This document shows positions 6,990 to 14,098 of a stretch of DNA of 14,098 nt, piece by piece; the first letter of the stretch is position 1, and each line of letters opens with the position of its first letter. The notes beneath the pieces are model-generated. The model was not told the origin of the DNA, did not search any database, and saw nothing but the letters and a program-made list of their open reading frames with translations. The position numbers were made by a program, and so were the translations under genes. The stretch is taken from contig JADHLS010000042.1 in assembly GCA_016780605.1 (NCBI GenBank), forward strand, positions 1-14,098, given 5' to 3'. Source of the stretch: Reyranella sp. Lineage in GTDB: Bacteria > Pseudomonadota > Alphaproteobacteria > Reyranellales > Reyranellaceae.

Positions 6990-8606
6990 TTAAGCATCCA
7001 GCCACACGGCGGCCATGTTCGCCTCGACGCCGTCGGCGGTCAGCGAATGGTCGTGCACGCGGACATTGTGGATGGTGAGGTAAAGCGGCGAGTAGAGCGG
7101 GATGTCGGGCACTTCCTCGGCAATGATGCGCTGGAAATCGATGAACATCTGCTTGCGCTTGACCGGATCGTTCTCGACCGCGGCGCCTTCGAGCAGGGCA
7201 TCGACCTTGGGATTGTCGTAGTGCGAGCCGTTGGAGAACGGCACGCCCTTCTTGAAGTTCTTCGACCAGTAGAGCCGCTGCACGCCGACCGTGGGATCGA
7301 ACAGGTTGGAATGGCCGTTGTAGGTGAAGTCGAACTCGCGGTCGGTATAGACGCGCTTCACGAACGCCGACGGATCGGCCGCGCGAATCTCGACGGCGAT
7401 GCCGATACGGCCGAGCGCAGCGCGCATGAACTCGCCGGCGCGGCGGCTTTCGTCGCCGATCGGATTGTAGTCCAGCGGCACCTTGAAGCGCACCTTGTTG
7501 GCGCCGCGCGGGAAACCCGCCTCGTCGAGCAGCGCCTCGGCCTTCTTGAGGTCGAGCTTGTAGGGGCTGGGCGTGGGATCGTGGAACTCCTTCAGGCCCG
7601 GCGCGATCGGCGAGTAGCACACCGTGCCGTAACCGTAGACGACCGTCTTGATCAGAAGCTCACGGTCGATGGCATGCGCCACCGCCTGGCGCACCTTCAG
7701 CTCCTTGAAGAACTGGCTGTCGAGATTGAACTGCAGAGTCGAGACATTATAGGAGTAGCTCGTGCCCTTGGTCTCGAAGCGGAGCGTCGGGATCTTCTTC
7801 AGGCGCTCGAGGTCAGAAAGCGCCACCGGCGTGCGATAGCCGATGTCGGCCGAACCGTTCTCGAAGGCGATCGAGCGCGCCCCGGGATCGGGCAGGAACT
7901 TACAGACCATGCGGTCGATGTAGGGCTTGGGCGCATCCCAGTAGTCGGGATTGCGCTCGTAGATGATATGGCTGCCGCGCACCCATTCCTTGAACTTGTA
8001 GGGCCCGGTGCCGATCGGCGCGTTGCCGTTGGGATTGGCCAGTGGATCGGTGCCTTCGTAGATGTGCCGCGGCATCATCGGCGCCTCGGCAGCCGTCAGC
8101 GCCTTGATGAGGTAAGGCGCAGGCTTGGAGAGCTCGATGATGGCCGTCAGCGGATCGGGCGTCTTGACCTCGGTGACGTTGGCGAAGGTGTTGCGGCCGC
8201 GCGGATGGACGGTCTTCAGCAGCTGGATCGAGTAGGCGACGTCGGCCGAGGTGAACGGCTTGCCGTCGTGGAATTTCACGTTCGGCCGCAGCTTGAAGGT
8301 GTAGGTCTTGCCGTCGGGGCTGATCGACCACTCTGTCGCAAGCTGCGGGCGGGGCTTGATGTCGTAGTCGTACTCCAGCAGCCCTTCGGTGACCTTGGCG
8401 CTGACGGTGAGCGCGGGCGTCGCCACCGTGGTCAACGCCACCAGGGTCTGAGGCTCGCTGTTCTGCATGAAGGTGAGCGTGCCGCCCTTCTTCGGCGTCG
8501 GCGTCTGCGCCCCTGCCCGACCAACCGAAAGCGCCAGGGCTGAGGCGCCGACCAGGGCGGCGCGGCGCGTTGTCTTGGCGCCCGATTCGCTGAATTTCGC
8601 TGTCAT
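6990..8606 (-). CDS. ABC transporter substrate-binding protein, family 5 (peptide/nickel type)
   Basis: A 538-residue exported solute-binding protein, the receptor of the importer encoded immediately downstream. The N-terminus carries a Tat-like signal (TTRRAALVGASALAL, residues 12-26), probably cut after AGA at 31-33, so the mature protein would lie in the periplasm. Family-5 features follow: KKGGTLTF (39-46), then LRPNVKFHDGKPFTSADVAYS, then GNAPIGTGPYKFKEWVRGSH. The open frame extends upstream to 8861, but the ATG at 8606 is chosen because the signal peptide starts there; the upstream residues are not signal-like. Only a weak GGGA ribosome site precedes it. This is the first gene of the leftward unit, and a sigma-54 promoter candidate lies about 50 bp upstream. 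The ligand is unknown; family members bind peptides, nickel, glutathione, opines and other small molecules. Confidence 0.95.
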   Translation of the reverse strand: MTAKFSESGAKTTRRAALVGASALALSVGRAGAQTPTPKKGGTLTFMQNSEPQTLVALTTVATPALTVSAKVTEGLLEYDYDIKPRPQLATEWSISPDGKTYTFKLRPNVKFHDGKPFTSADVAYSIQLLKTVHPRGRNTFANVTEVKTPDPLTAIIELSKPAPYLIKALTAAEAPMMPRHIYEGTDPLANPNGNAPIGTGPYKFKEWVRGSHIIYERNPDYWDAPKPYIDRMVCKFLPDPGARSIAFENGSADIGYRTPVALSDLERLKKIPTLRFETKGTSYSYNVSTLQFNLDSQFFKELKVRQAVAHAIDRELLIKTVVYGYGTVCYSPIAPGLKEFHDPTPSPYKLDLKKAEALLDEAGFPRGANKVRFKVPLDYNPIGDESRRAGEFMRAALGRIGIAVEIRAADPSAFVKRVYTDREFDFTYNGHSNLFDPTVGVQRLYWSKNFKKGVPFSNGSHYDNPKVDALLEGAAVENDPVKRKQMFIDFQRIIAEEVPDIPLYSPLYLTIHNVRVHDHSLTADGVEANMAAVWLDA

Positions 8607-8842
8607 ATTGTGGTCCCGTTCATGCGACAAAAACTTAGCGCCCAGCCAATAGCGATGCAGCAAAATGCAGGCCAGCAGAGATGCATATCGGCTAGAACCG
8701 CTATCTTGGAGTTTCATTCTCGCGATGTCGGGAATATTGGAAATGATTTCCGGACACGAAGCGGACTCGTCGGAATAAGAGAATTCATGACGTGCCCGGC
8801 ATGCGAAGATGGACGACGCTTGGGGGTGGGAGAGGGATTCGA
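8607..8842. other. Divergent intergenic region between the two operons
   Basis: 236 bp between the two divergent first genes, visibly more AT-rich than the coding DNA around it. It holds a sigma-54-like site on the minus strand (8659-8674), three copies of ATGCA (8655-8659, 8665-8669, 8681-8685), and a short perfect inverted repeat GGAAATGATTTCC (8739-8751) that could be an operator. The ribosome site of the rightward unit (GAGAGGG, 8830-8836) is at the right end. No convincing sigma-70 -35/-10 pair was found for the rightward genes. No gene is supported here. Confidence 0.6.
8659..8674 (-). promoter_or_regulatory. Putative sigma-54 (-24/-12) promoter for the transporter-hyuAB operon
   Basis: On the minus strand the sequence TGGCCTGCATTTTGCT matches the RpoN consensus TGGCACG-N4-TTGCW at every position except two (A->C and C->T within the -24 box). 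The GG and GC dinucleotides have the required 10-bp spacing. Transcription would start near 8649, about 43 nt before the SBP ATG at 8606. No enhancer-binding-protein site or gene was recognised. This is a motif match only. Confidence 0.45.
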
Positions 8843-9685
8843 ATGACATTGCCTGCGGCAACGCTTGACCATGTGGTCATCAATGCGCGCGACGATATGG
8901 ATCACGCGGCCGATGTCTATCGGCGTCTCGGCTTCACGCTCACCGAGCGCGGCTACCATTCGCTGGGCTCGATGAACCATCTCGCCATGTTCGGCACCGA
9001 CTATCTCGAGCTGATCGCTGTTCCTAAAAACGCAACAACCGGCCGCCTCGACCTGCTCACCTTCCCGTTCGGCCTGAACGGCCTGGTGTTCGGCTCGGAA
9101 GATTCGGCTGTGACGTACGAGTCACTTTCCAAGGCGGGCGTGCCGATCGATCCGCCGGTCGAGTTCACACGCCCGGTCAAGGTCGGTGGCAAGGAGCGCG
9201 ATGCACGCTTCCGTACCGTGCGCATGAAGGCGGGCGTCGTGCCCTACGGTCGCGTCTACTACTGCCATCATTTCACGCGCGATCTGGTCTGGCGCGACGA
9301 ATGGCGCCACCACGCCAACGGCACGGTCGCCGTCGTGCGCGCGCTGATCGTCGAGCCCGATCCCGCCGCCGCATCCAAGCTCTATGCCGACATGTTCGGA
9401 CCAGAATCGATACGCGACATCAAGGGCGGCAAGAGCGTGGTGATCGGCAATTCGCGCTTCGATATCGTCACCGAGGCCGAGCTCAAGAGCCAGTTCGGCG
9501 ACGCCGTGCCCGAAGCCGAAGGCCGCAAGGCTTATATGGCCGGTCTCACCTTGCGCACGGTCTCCATCGCCAAAGCGGCGCGGGCCTTGCAGGAAGGCAA
9601 GATCAGCGGCGTGACGCAGAGCGCGGGGCGGCTGGTCGTCCCGGCAAAGCAGGCGATCAATGCCGTGCTGGAGTTCGTCGAATAA
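8843..9685 (+). CDS. VOC family protein, glyoxalase-like domain
   Basis: A 280-residue cytosolic protein of the vicinal-oxygen-chelate superfamily, resembling the Glyoxalase_3-like group. The first beta-alpha-beta unit begins LDHVVINARD (8-17), with a possible metal ligand His10, and continues to YLELIAVP (54-61, Glu56). A central CHHFTRDLVW...EWRHHANG stretch (141-160) is characteristic of this group, and a second module starts at about 163 (AVVRALIVEPDPAAA). The family binds a divalent metal and acts on varied small molecules, so no reaction is assigned. The ATG at 8843 is chosen over an in-frame ATG at 8792 because homology starts directly after it and GAGAGGG lies 6 bp upstream. First gene of the rightward unit; 10 bp separates its stop from the acyl-CoA synthetase start. 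Confidence 0.88.
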   Translation: MTLPAATLDHVVINARDDMDHAADVYRRLGFTLTERGYHSLGSMNHLAMFGTDYLELIAVPKNATTGRLDLLTFPFGLNGLVFGSEDSAVTYESLSKAGVPIDPPVEFTRPVKVGGKERDARFRTVRMKAGVVPYGRVYYCHHFTRDLVWRDEWRHHANGTVAVVRALIVEPDPAAASKLYADMFGPESIRDIKGGKSVVIGNSRFDIVTEAELKSQFGDAVPEAEGRKAYMAGLTLRTVSIAKAARALQEGKISGVTQSAGRLVVPAKQAINAVLEFVE

Positions 9686-9695
9686 CGGGAAGCCG

Positions 9696-11198
9696 ATGGT
9701 GAGCATCAAGTACGACAACCAGGGCGATGCGATCTCGCGCGACGTGCCGCACGAGGCACTGGCCCTGATCGATGCCGGCGGCAACGGCAGCGAGCGGCGC
9801 TACAGCTACGGCGACATCGTGCGGCTGAGCGGCGCCATCGCCCGCGGGCTGCTGAAGCGCGGGCTGCAGCGCGGCGATCGCGTCGCCATCCTGTCGGCCA
9901 ATCGCGCCGAGTTCCTGCTCGCCTTCCTCGGCACCATGCAGGCCGGCCTGGTCTCGGTACCGGTGAACTGGAAGCTGCCGGCCGAGACCGTGGCCTACAT
10001 CGTGGGCGACTGCGACGCCAAGCTGGTGATCGGCGATGACATCCGCCTGAAGCTGGCGCCCGCAGGCGTGCCCCAGGTCTCGTTCGACCGCGACTTCGCT
10101 AGGTTCCTCGATGAGGGCCCGTTCACGCCCGTGAAGATGCAGCCCGAGGAACCGGCGATGTTCCTCTACACCTCGGGCTCGACGGGACGGCCCAAGGGCG
10201 TGGTGCTGTCGCACTACTCGCACCTCTGGGCGATCAGCCAGCGTGTGCGCCGGCCGGTGCCGCAGGGCCAGCGCTCGCTGGTGGCGGCCCCGCTCTATCA
10301 CATGAACGGTCTCGCCATGTGCCAGACCACGCTGCATCAGGGCGACACCATCGTGTTGCTGCCGCAGTTCACGACCAAGGGCTACATCGAGGCGGCCGCG
10401 CGCCACCGCGTGCAGTTCCTCACCTCGGTGCCGACCATGATCGCCATGATGCTGCGCGAGAAGGAGCTTCTGGCCAACAACGACCTCTCGGCCGTCGAGG
10501 CGGTGCGCATGGGCTCCGCACCCATCACCCAGTCCCTGATCGACCAGGTGCGTGGCGTGTTTCCCAAAGCTGCCATCAGCAACGGCTATGGCACGACCGA
10601 AGCGGGGCCTGTCGTTTTCGGTCCGCATCCCGATGGCATCCCGCAGCCCGAGCTGTCGACCGGCTATCCGCATCCCGAGGTCCAGCTGCGCCTGGTGCGC
10701 GACGGCCGCGAAGTCGAGGACGAAGGCGCGCTCGAGATGAAGTGCGGCGCGCTGATGACGCATTACCACAAGCTGCCGGAGGCCACGGCCAAGGCGATGA
10801 CGCCGGACGGCTTTTATCGGACCAACGACGTGTTCCGCCGCGACAAGGACGGCTTCTTCTATTTCGTCGGCCGCGTCGACGACATGTTCGTCTGCGGCGG
10901 CGAGAACATCTATCCCGGCGAGGTCGAGAAGATGCTGGAGCGCCATCCCGGCATCCACCAGGCCGCCGTGATCCCCGTTGCCGACGAGCTGAAGGGCCAC
11001 AAGCCGATCGCCTTCGTGGTGCGCGCCAACGGCGCCACCCTCGACGAGCAGGCGGTGAAGAGCTATGCGCTCGCCAACGCGCCGGCCTACCAGCATCCGC
11101 GCCAGGTGTTCTTCATCGACGAGATGCCACTTGCCGGCACCAACAAGATCGACAAGCGCGTGCTCGCAAAACAGATCCCATCCGGAGGAGAAACATAA
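9696..11198 (+). CDS. Class I adenylate-forming acyl-CoA synthetase (AMP-binding)
   Basis: A 500-residue acid-CoA ligase that would activate a carboxylic acid to its acyl-adenylate and then its CoA thioester in the cytoplasm. The P-loop YTSGSTGRPKG is at 158-168, PLYHMNGLA follows, GYGTTE is at 297-302, YRTNDVF precedes GRVDDMF (392-398), GGENIYPGEVE marks the hinge and C-terminal domain, and the catalytic lysine is K484 in GTNKIDKR. All core motifs are present and length is normal; the usual TGD of the adenylate-contacting motif reads TND with the Asp kept. ATG at 9696 follows GGGAAG; upstream in-frame codons overlap the VOC gene and are not conserved-looking. Substrate (fatty, aromatic or branched acid) is unresolved. 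The thioesterase, MDR reductase and VOC neighbours suggest a short CoA-ester pathway. Confidence 0.93.
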   Translation: MVSIKYDNQGDAISRDVPHEALALIDAGGNGSERRYSYGDIVRLSGAIARGLLKRGLQRGDRVAILSANRAEFLLAFLGTMQAGLVSVPVNWKLPAETVAYIVGDCDAKLVIGDDIRLKLAPAGVPQVSFDRDFARFLDEGPFTPVKMQPEEPAMFLYTSGSTGRPKGVVLSHYSHLWAISQRVRRPVPQGQRSLVAAPLYHMNGLAMCQTTLHQGDTIVLLPQFTTKGYIEAAARHRVQFLTSVPTMIAMMLREKELLANNDLSAVEAVRMGSAPITQSLIDQVRGVFPKAAISNGYGTTEAGPVVFGPHPDGIPQPELSTGYPHPEVQLRLVRDGREVEDEGALEMKCGALMTHYHKLPEATAKAMTPDGFYRTNDVFRRDKDGFFYFVGRVDDMFVCGGENIYPGEVEKMLERHPGIHQAAVIPVADELKGHKPIAFVVRANGATLDEQAVKSYALANAPAYQHPRQVFFIDEMPLAGTNKIDKRVLAKQIPSGGET

Positions 11199-11200
11199 GA

Positions 11201-12214
11201 ATGAAAGCAGCCGTCGTCCGCGAGCATGGTGGGCCCGACCGCCTCAACTTCGAAACCGGCTTCCCCGATCCCAAGCCCGGCGAAGGCGACGTGATCGTGG
11301 CGGTCAAGGCCGCTTCGCTGAACTACCACGATGTCTTCACGCGCCGCGGCATGCCCGGCATCAAGGTGCCGATGCCCGCCATCATGGGCCTCGATGTCGC
11401 CGGCGAGATCGCCGAAGTCGGCCCCGGAGTCACCGGCTGGAAGAAGGGCGATCGCGTCGTGGTCGATCCCATCAACAGGGTCGAAGGCGGCCTGATGGGC
11501 GAGACGATCCATGGCGGCCTGGCCGAGCTGTGCCGGGCGCGCGCCCATCAGCTGGTCCGCATCCCCGACGGCGTGAGCTACACCGACGCCGCGGCACTCC
11601 CCTGCGCCTACGGTACGGCGCTGCGCATGATGACGACCAACGGCCATGTCGCCAAAGGCGAGAAGGTGCTGATCCTGGGCGCTTCGGGCGGCGTCGGCGT
11701 GTGCTGCCTGCAGATCGCCAAGCTCGCCGGCGCCGAGGTCATCGCCTGCGCCGGTACCGACGCCAAGGCCAAGCGCCTGATGGAGCTCGGTGCCGACAAG
11801 ACGATCAACTACGTCACGAGCGACTTCCAGGACGAGATCTACAAGCTCTACGGCAAGCCGACGCGGCGCGGCGGCGGCACCGACCGCGGCGTCGACGTCG
11901 TCGTGAACTACACCGGCGGCGACACCTGGGTGAAGTCGCTCAAGGTGCTGAAGGTCGGCGGCCGGCTGCTGACCTGCGGCGCCACGGCGGGCTTCGCCCC
12001 GACCGAAGACATCCGCTTCATCTGGACCTTCGAGCTCAAGATCCTGGGCTCCAACGGCTGGATGCGTTCCGACATCGAGCAGCTCTTGAAGCTCGTCCAG
12101 GAAGGCAAGCTCAAGGTCCTGGTCGACAAGGTCTTCCCGCTCGCCGACGCGCGCGAGGCGTTGCGCGTGATCGAGGAACGCGAAGTGTTCGGCAAGGTCG
12201 TGGTGGCCCCATGA
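11201..12214 (+). CDS. Zinc-free MDR oxidoreductase (quinone oxidoreductase/alkene reductase-like)
   Basis: A 337-residue medium-chain dehydrogenase/reductase. The N-terminal GroES-like domain shows ASLNYHDVFTRRG (38-50) and GLDVAGEI (63-70). The GHE zinc-ligand motif of alcohol dehydrogenases is replaced by GLD, and no four-Cys structural zinc lobe is present, so it is placed with the zinc-independent quinone-oxidoreductase group. The Rossmann motif GASGGVG at 160-166 suggests NADPH. A likely role is reduction of an alpha,beta-unsaturated carbonyl or a CoA/acid intermediate, but the substrate is unknown. GGAGGAG (11184-11190) lies inside the end of the synthetase gene, 10 bp before the ATG, and only 2 bp separate the genes. 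The stop overlaps the thioesterase start in ATGA. Confidence 0.92.
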   Translation: MKAAVVREHGGPDRLNFETGFPDPKPGEGDVIVAVKAASLNYHDVFTRRGMPGIKVPMPAIMGLDVAGEIAEVGPGVTGWKKGDRVVVDPINRVEGGLMGETIHGGLAELCRARAHQLVRIPDGVSYTDAAALPCAYGTALRMMTTNGHVAKGEKVLILGASGGVGVCCLQIAKLAGAEVIACAGTDAKAKRLMELGADKTINYVTSDFQDEIYKLYGKPTRRGGGTDRGVDVVVNYTGGDTWVKSLKVLKVGGRLLTCGATAGFAPTEDIRFIWTFELKILGSNGWMRSDIEQLLKLVQEGKLKVLVDKVFPLADAREALRVIEEREVFGKVVVAP

Positions 12215-12654
12215 GCGGAAAAGGGGGGAGCGACAAGATCGTTCCGCTGACCAAGGACGAGCTGCAGAAGATGCTCGATCATTCACCCTTCATCGCCTTT
12301 CTCGGGCTGAAGGTGACCGAAGCGGATCCTGCGAACGAGCAGATCACCATGACCTGCGCCATGAGGCCGGAGTTCGAGCGCGGCGCCGGCACCGGCCAAT
12401 GGCATGGCGGCCCGCTGGCGGCGATCATCGACACGGTCGGCGACTATGCGCTGATCATGGCGCTGCGCCGCGGGCTGCCGACCATCAATTTCCGCGTCGA
12501 CTATCTTCGCCCGGCGATCAAGACCGGGCTCGTGATCACCGCCAAGGTGCGGCGCGCCGGCAAGAGCGTGGGCGTGGTCGATGTCGACGTGTTCAACGAG
12601 CAGAAGGCGTTGCTCGCGGTCGGTCGGGCGACCTATTCGACGCTGCCGACGTAA
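12211..12654 (+). CDS. PaaI-family hotdog thioesterase
   Basis: A 147-residue single hotdog-fold protein, the normal length for PaaI/YbgC-like acyl-CoA thioesterases. The active-site helix carries HGG (65-67) and Asp74 in WHGGPLAAIIDTVGDYA, followed by beta-strands NFRVDYLRPA (93-102) and the C-terminal AVGRATYSTLP. It would hydrolyse a CoA thioester in the cytoplasm, either finishing a pathway begun by the neighbouring acyl-CoA synthetase or relieving CoA sequestration by dead-end esters. The ATG overlaps the stop of the MDR gene by 4 bp (ATGA), indicating coupling. The following 58 bp up to the SBP gene contain no clear terminator. Confidence 0.9.
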   Translation: MSGKGGSDKIVPLTKDELQKMLDHSPFIAFLGLKVTEADPANEQITMTCAMRPEFERGAGTGQWHGGPLAAIIDTVGDYALIMALRRGLPTINFRVDYLRPAIKTGLVITAKVRRAGKSVGVVDVDVFNEQKALLAVGRATYSTLPT

Positions 12655-12712
12655 CCGCACACGGTACGAAGTTTGCTTTCAAGTCGAGGGGCTTGGGGAT
12701 GAGGAGAGGCTC

Positions 12713-14098
12713 ATGGTGAGCAAGGTTTCACGTCGCGCGTTCGGCGCCGGCGTTCTGACGGCAGGAATCGTCGGCAAGGCGGCCGTCGCCCAGGAGACGC
12801 CCAAGCGCGGCGGTACGCTGGTCGCGACTTGGGGCGGCGGCGAGCCGCAGGCCTGTTACGTGCCGGCGGGCGGCGGCTCCTCGCCGACCTTCTCCTCGTC
12901 GAAGCTGTTCGAGCGCCTGGGCAACCGGCGCATGGACGGCGAGTTCGTGGGCGAGCTTGCCGAGGCCTGGAAGCCCGCCGCCGATTTCAAGTCCTACGCC
13001 ATCAAGATCCGCAAGGGCGTGAAGTTCCATGACGGCAAGGACATGACGGTGGACGACGTCGTCTATTCCATCGACGAGATCTGGAAGAAGTACGCCTCAG
13101 CCGCGGCCATGACCGATTTCGCAGGCGTCGCCTCGCCCGATGCCGACACCGTGGTCGTGAGCTTCAACAAGCCGGTGCCCGAGTTCTTCTTCGCCTCGCT
13201 GCTCGCCGGCAATGTGAACTACATTGTCCCGAAGCACGTCTATGCCGGCAGCGATCCCGTCACCAACCCGGCCAACAATGCGCCGGTCGGCACCGGTCCG
13301 TGGAAGTTCAAGGAGTGGGTGCGCGGCAGCCACTTCGAGTACGTCAAGAACGACGCCTATTGGCGCAAGGACCAACCCTACATGGACCGGCTGATCATCC
13401 GTTACGTGCGCGATCCGGCCGGCCGCGCCGCCGCCATGGAGGCGGGCGACATCCATATCGGCGTGTTCAACCCGGTGGCGCCGCCCGACATCAAGCGGCT
13501 CACCGCGACGGGCAAGTTCGTCGCCACGCCCAAGGGCTACGAGGAAAGCGTCTGGTCGACGACGCTGGAATGCAACATGCGCAATCCGATCTTCGCCAAG
13601 AAGGAGGTGCGCCAGGCGATGTTCTTCGCCGTCGACCGCAATCTGATCGCCAAGACGGTCTACTACGGCTATGCGCGGCCGGGCACGAGCCCGATCTACT
13701 CGCCCAACAAGGAGTTCTTCACCAAGGACACCTTCAGCACCGCCTTCGATCCGAAGAAGGCGGCGGCGCTGCTCGACGCCGCGGGCTTCCCGAAGAAGGC
13801 CGACGGCAAGCGCTTCACCCTCAATCTCCTCTCGGCCGGCTGGTTCGCCGAGAACGGCAAGATCGGCGCCATCGTCAAGCAGGGGCTGGAGGATGTCGGC
13901 GTCGGCATCAACCTCACCGTTCCCGACCGGCCGACCTCGATCAAGCGCATCTACACCGACTACGACTTCGACCTCGCGATCTCCAACCAGGCCAATCCAT
14001 CGGAGCCGGTGCCGTCGACGACGCAGTACTACACCTCGGACGGCATCAAGAAGGGCGTGCCCTTCCGCAACGCCTCGGGCTTCCACACCGACGAGGTC
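12713..14098 (+). CDS. ABC transporter substrate-binding protein, family 5 (partial, C-terminus off the right edge)
   Basis: The first 462 codons of a second family-5 solute-binding protein; the full family length is usually near 530, so a short C-terminal piece is missing. The N-terminus has a canonical twin-arginine motif (VSRRAFGAGV, residues 5-14) and a likely cleavage after AVA before QETPKRGG, predicting Tat export to the periplasm. VKFHDGKDMTVDDVVYS and GTGPWKFKEWVRGSH are family landmarks. It is clearly paralogous to the SBP at 6990-8606, sharing the GTGP-KFKEWVRGSH and KKGVPF segments, but differs over most of its length. GAGGAGAGG (12701-12709) precedes the ATG; a GTG follows directly. 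The 58-bp gap to the thioesterase suggests the same transcript, and permease/ATPase genes would be expected just beyond the window. Confidence 0.93.
   Translation, partial: MVSKVSRRAFGAGVLTAGIVGKAAVAQETPKRGGTLVATWGGGEPQACYVPAGGGSSPTFSSSKLFERLGNRRMDGEFVGELAEAWKPAADFKSYAIKIRKGVKFHDGKDMTVDDVVYSIDEIWKKYASAAAMTDFAGVASPDADTVVVSFNKPVPEFFFASLLAGNVNYIVPKHVYAGSDPVTNPANNAPVGTGPWKFKEWVRGSHFEYVKNDAYWRKDQPYMDRLIIRYVRDPAGRAAAMEAGDIHIGVFNPVAPPDIKRLTATGKFVATPKGYEESVWSTTLECNMRNPIFAKKEVRQAMFFAVDRNLIAKTVYYGYARPGTSPIYSPNKEFFTKDTFSTAFDPKKAAALLDAAGFPKKADGKRFTLNLLSAGWFAENGKIGAIVKQGLEDVGVGINLTVPDRPTSIKRIYTDYDFDLAISNQANPSEPVPSTTQYYTSDGIKKGVPFRNASGFHTDEV

Noticed and set aside
8607..8861. N-terminal extension of the first SBP to 8861
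   Set aside because: It would place 85 non-signal residues before a Tat signal peptide, would include the regulatory region and overlap the divergent gene.
10319..11200. Upstream extension of the MDR oxidoreductase
   Set aside because: The residues are a frame-shifted shadow of the acyl-CoA synthetase; the ATG at 11201 has GGAGGAG 10 bp upstream and starts the conserved domain.
11201..12214. Zinc-dependent alcohol dehydrogenase
   Set aside because: The GHE catalytic-zinc motif and the four-cysteine structural zinc lobe are absent; NYHD and GLDVAGE fit the zinc-free quinone-oxidoreductase group.

Overview
The window looks like chromosomal DNA of a high-GC Gram-negative bacterium, most likely an alphaproteobacterium (Rhodospirillales/Hyphomicrobiales-like). 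The evidence is the strong GC third-position bias, Tat-type signals on ABC binding proteins, dense operons with ATGA/TGATG junctions, and peptide-family ABC transporters mixed with CoA-ester catabolic genes. No phage, IS, CRISPR, tRNA or rRNA signal was seen. Species cannot be fixed from sequence alone.

Layout: two divergent transcription units leave a 236-bp intergenic region at 8607-8842. The leftward unit runs, in order of transcription: substrate-binding protein (SBP, 8606->6990), two permeases (6883->5897 and 5897->4983), two ATPases (4972->3983 and 3990->3052), then the two subunits of a hydantoinase/oxoprolinase-type enzyme (HyuA 3074->945; HyuB 948->beyond the left edge). From the first permease onward the genes overlap or lie within 10 bp of each other. 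This is a complete five-component peptide/nickel-family importer with an ATP-dependent amidohydrolase (or carboxylase) in the same transcript. It suggests uptake followed by ring opening, or other ATP-driven attack, of a small N-containing or carbonyl compound. A good sigma-54 (-24/-12) promoter candidate lies upstream of the SBP gene, which would fit nitrogen control.

The rightward unit runs: VOC/glyoxalase-like protein (8843-9685), acyl-CoA synthetase (9696-11198), zinc-free quinone-oxidoreductase-type MDR enzyme (11201-12214), PaaI-type hotdog thioesterase (12211-12654), and a second, paralogous SBP (12713 to beyond the right edge). It resembles a small acid-activation/CoA-ester pathway feeding from its own importer. 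The substrate is unknown.

The least expected structure is a pair of palindromic elements with the same architecture: two 18-bp units (8-bp arms, 2-bp centre) in a larger inverted repeat that begins and ends with the same GGAGCGCG/CGCGCTCC octamer. One (1169-1222) is inserted in frame in the hyuA coding sequence and encodes an extra Gly/Pro-rich loop. The other (6894-6978, 19-bp perfect outer arms) lies between the SBP gene and the first permease gene, where REP-type elements are known to tune SBP:permease ratios. They look like members of a dispersed palindromic repeat family able to colonise both intergenic and protein-coding sequence.
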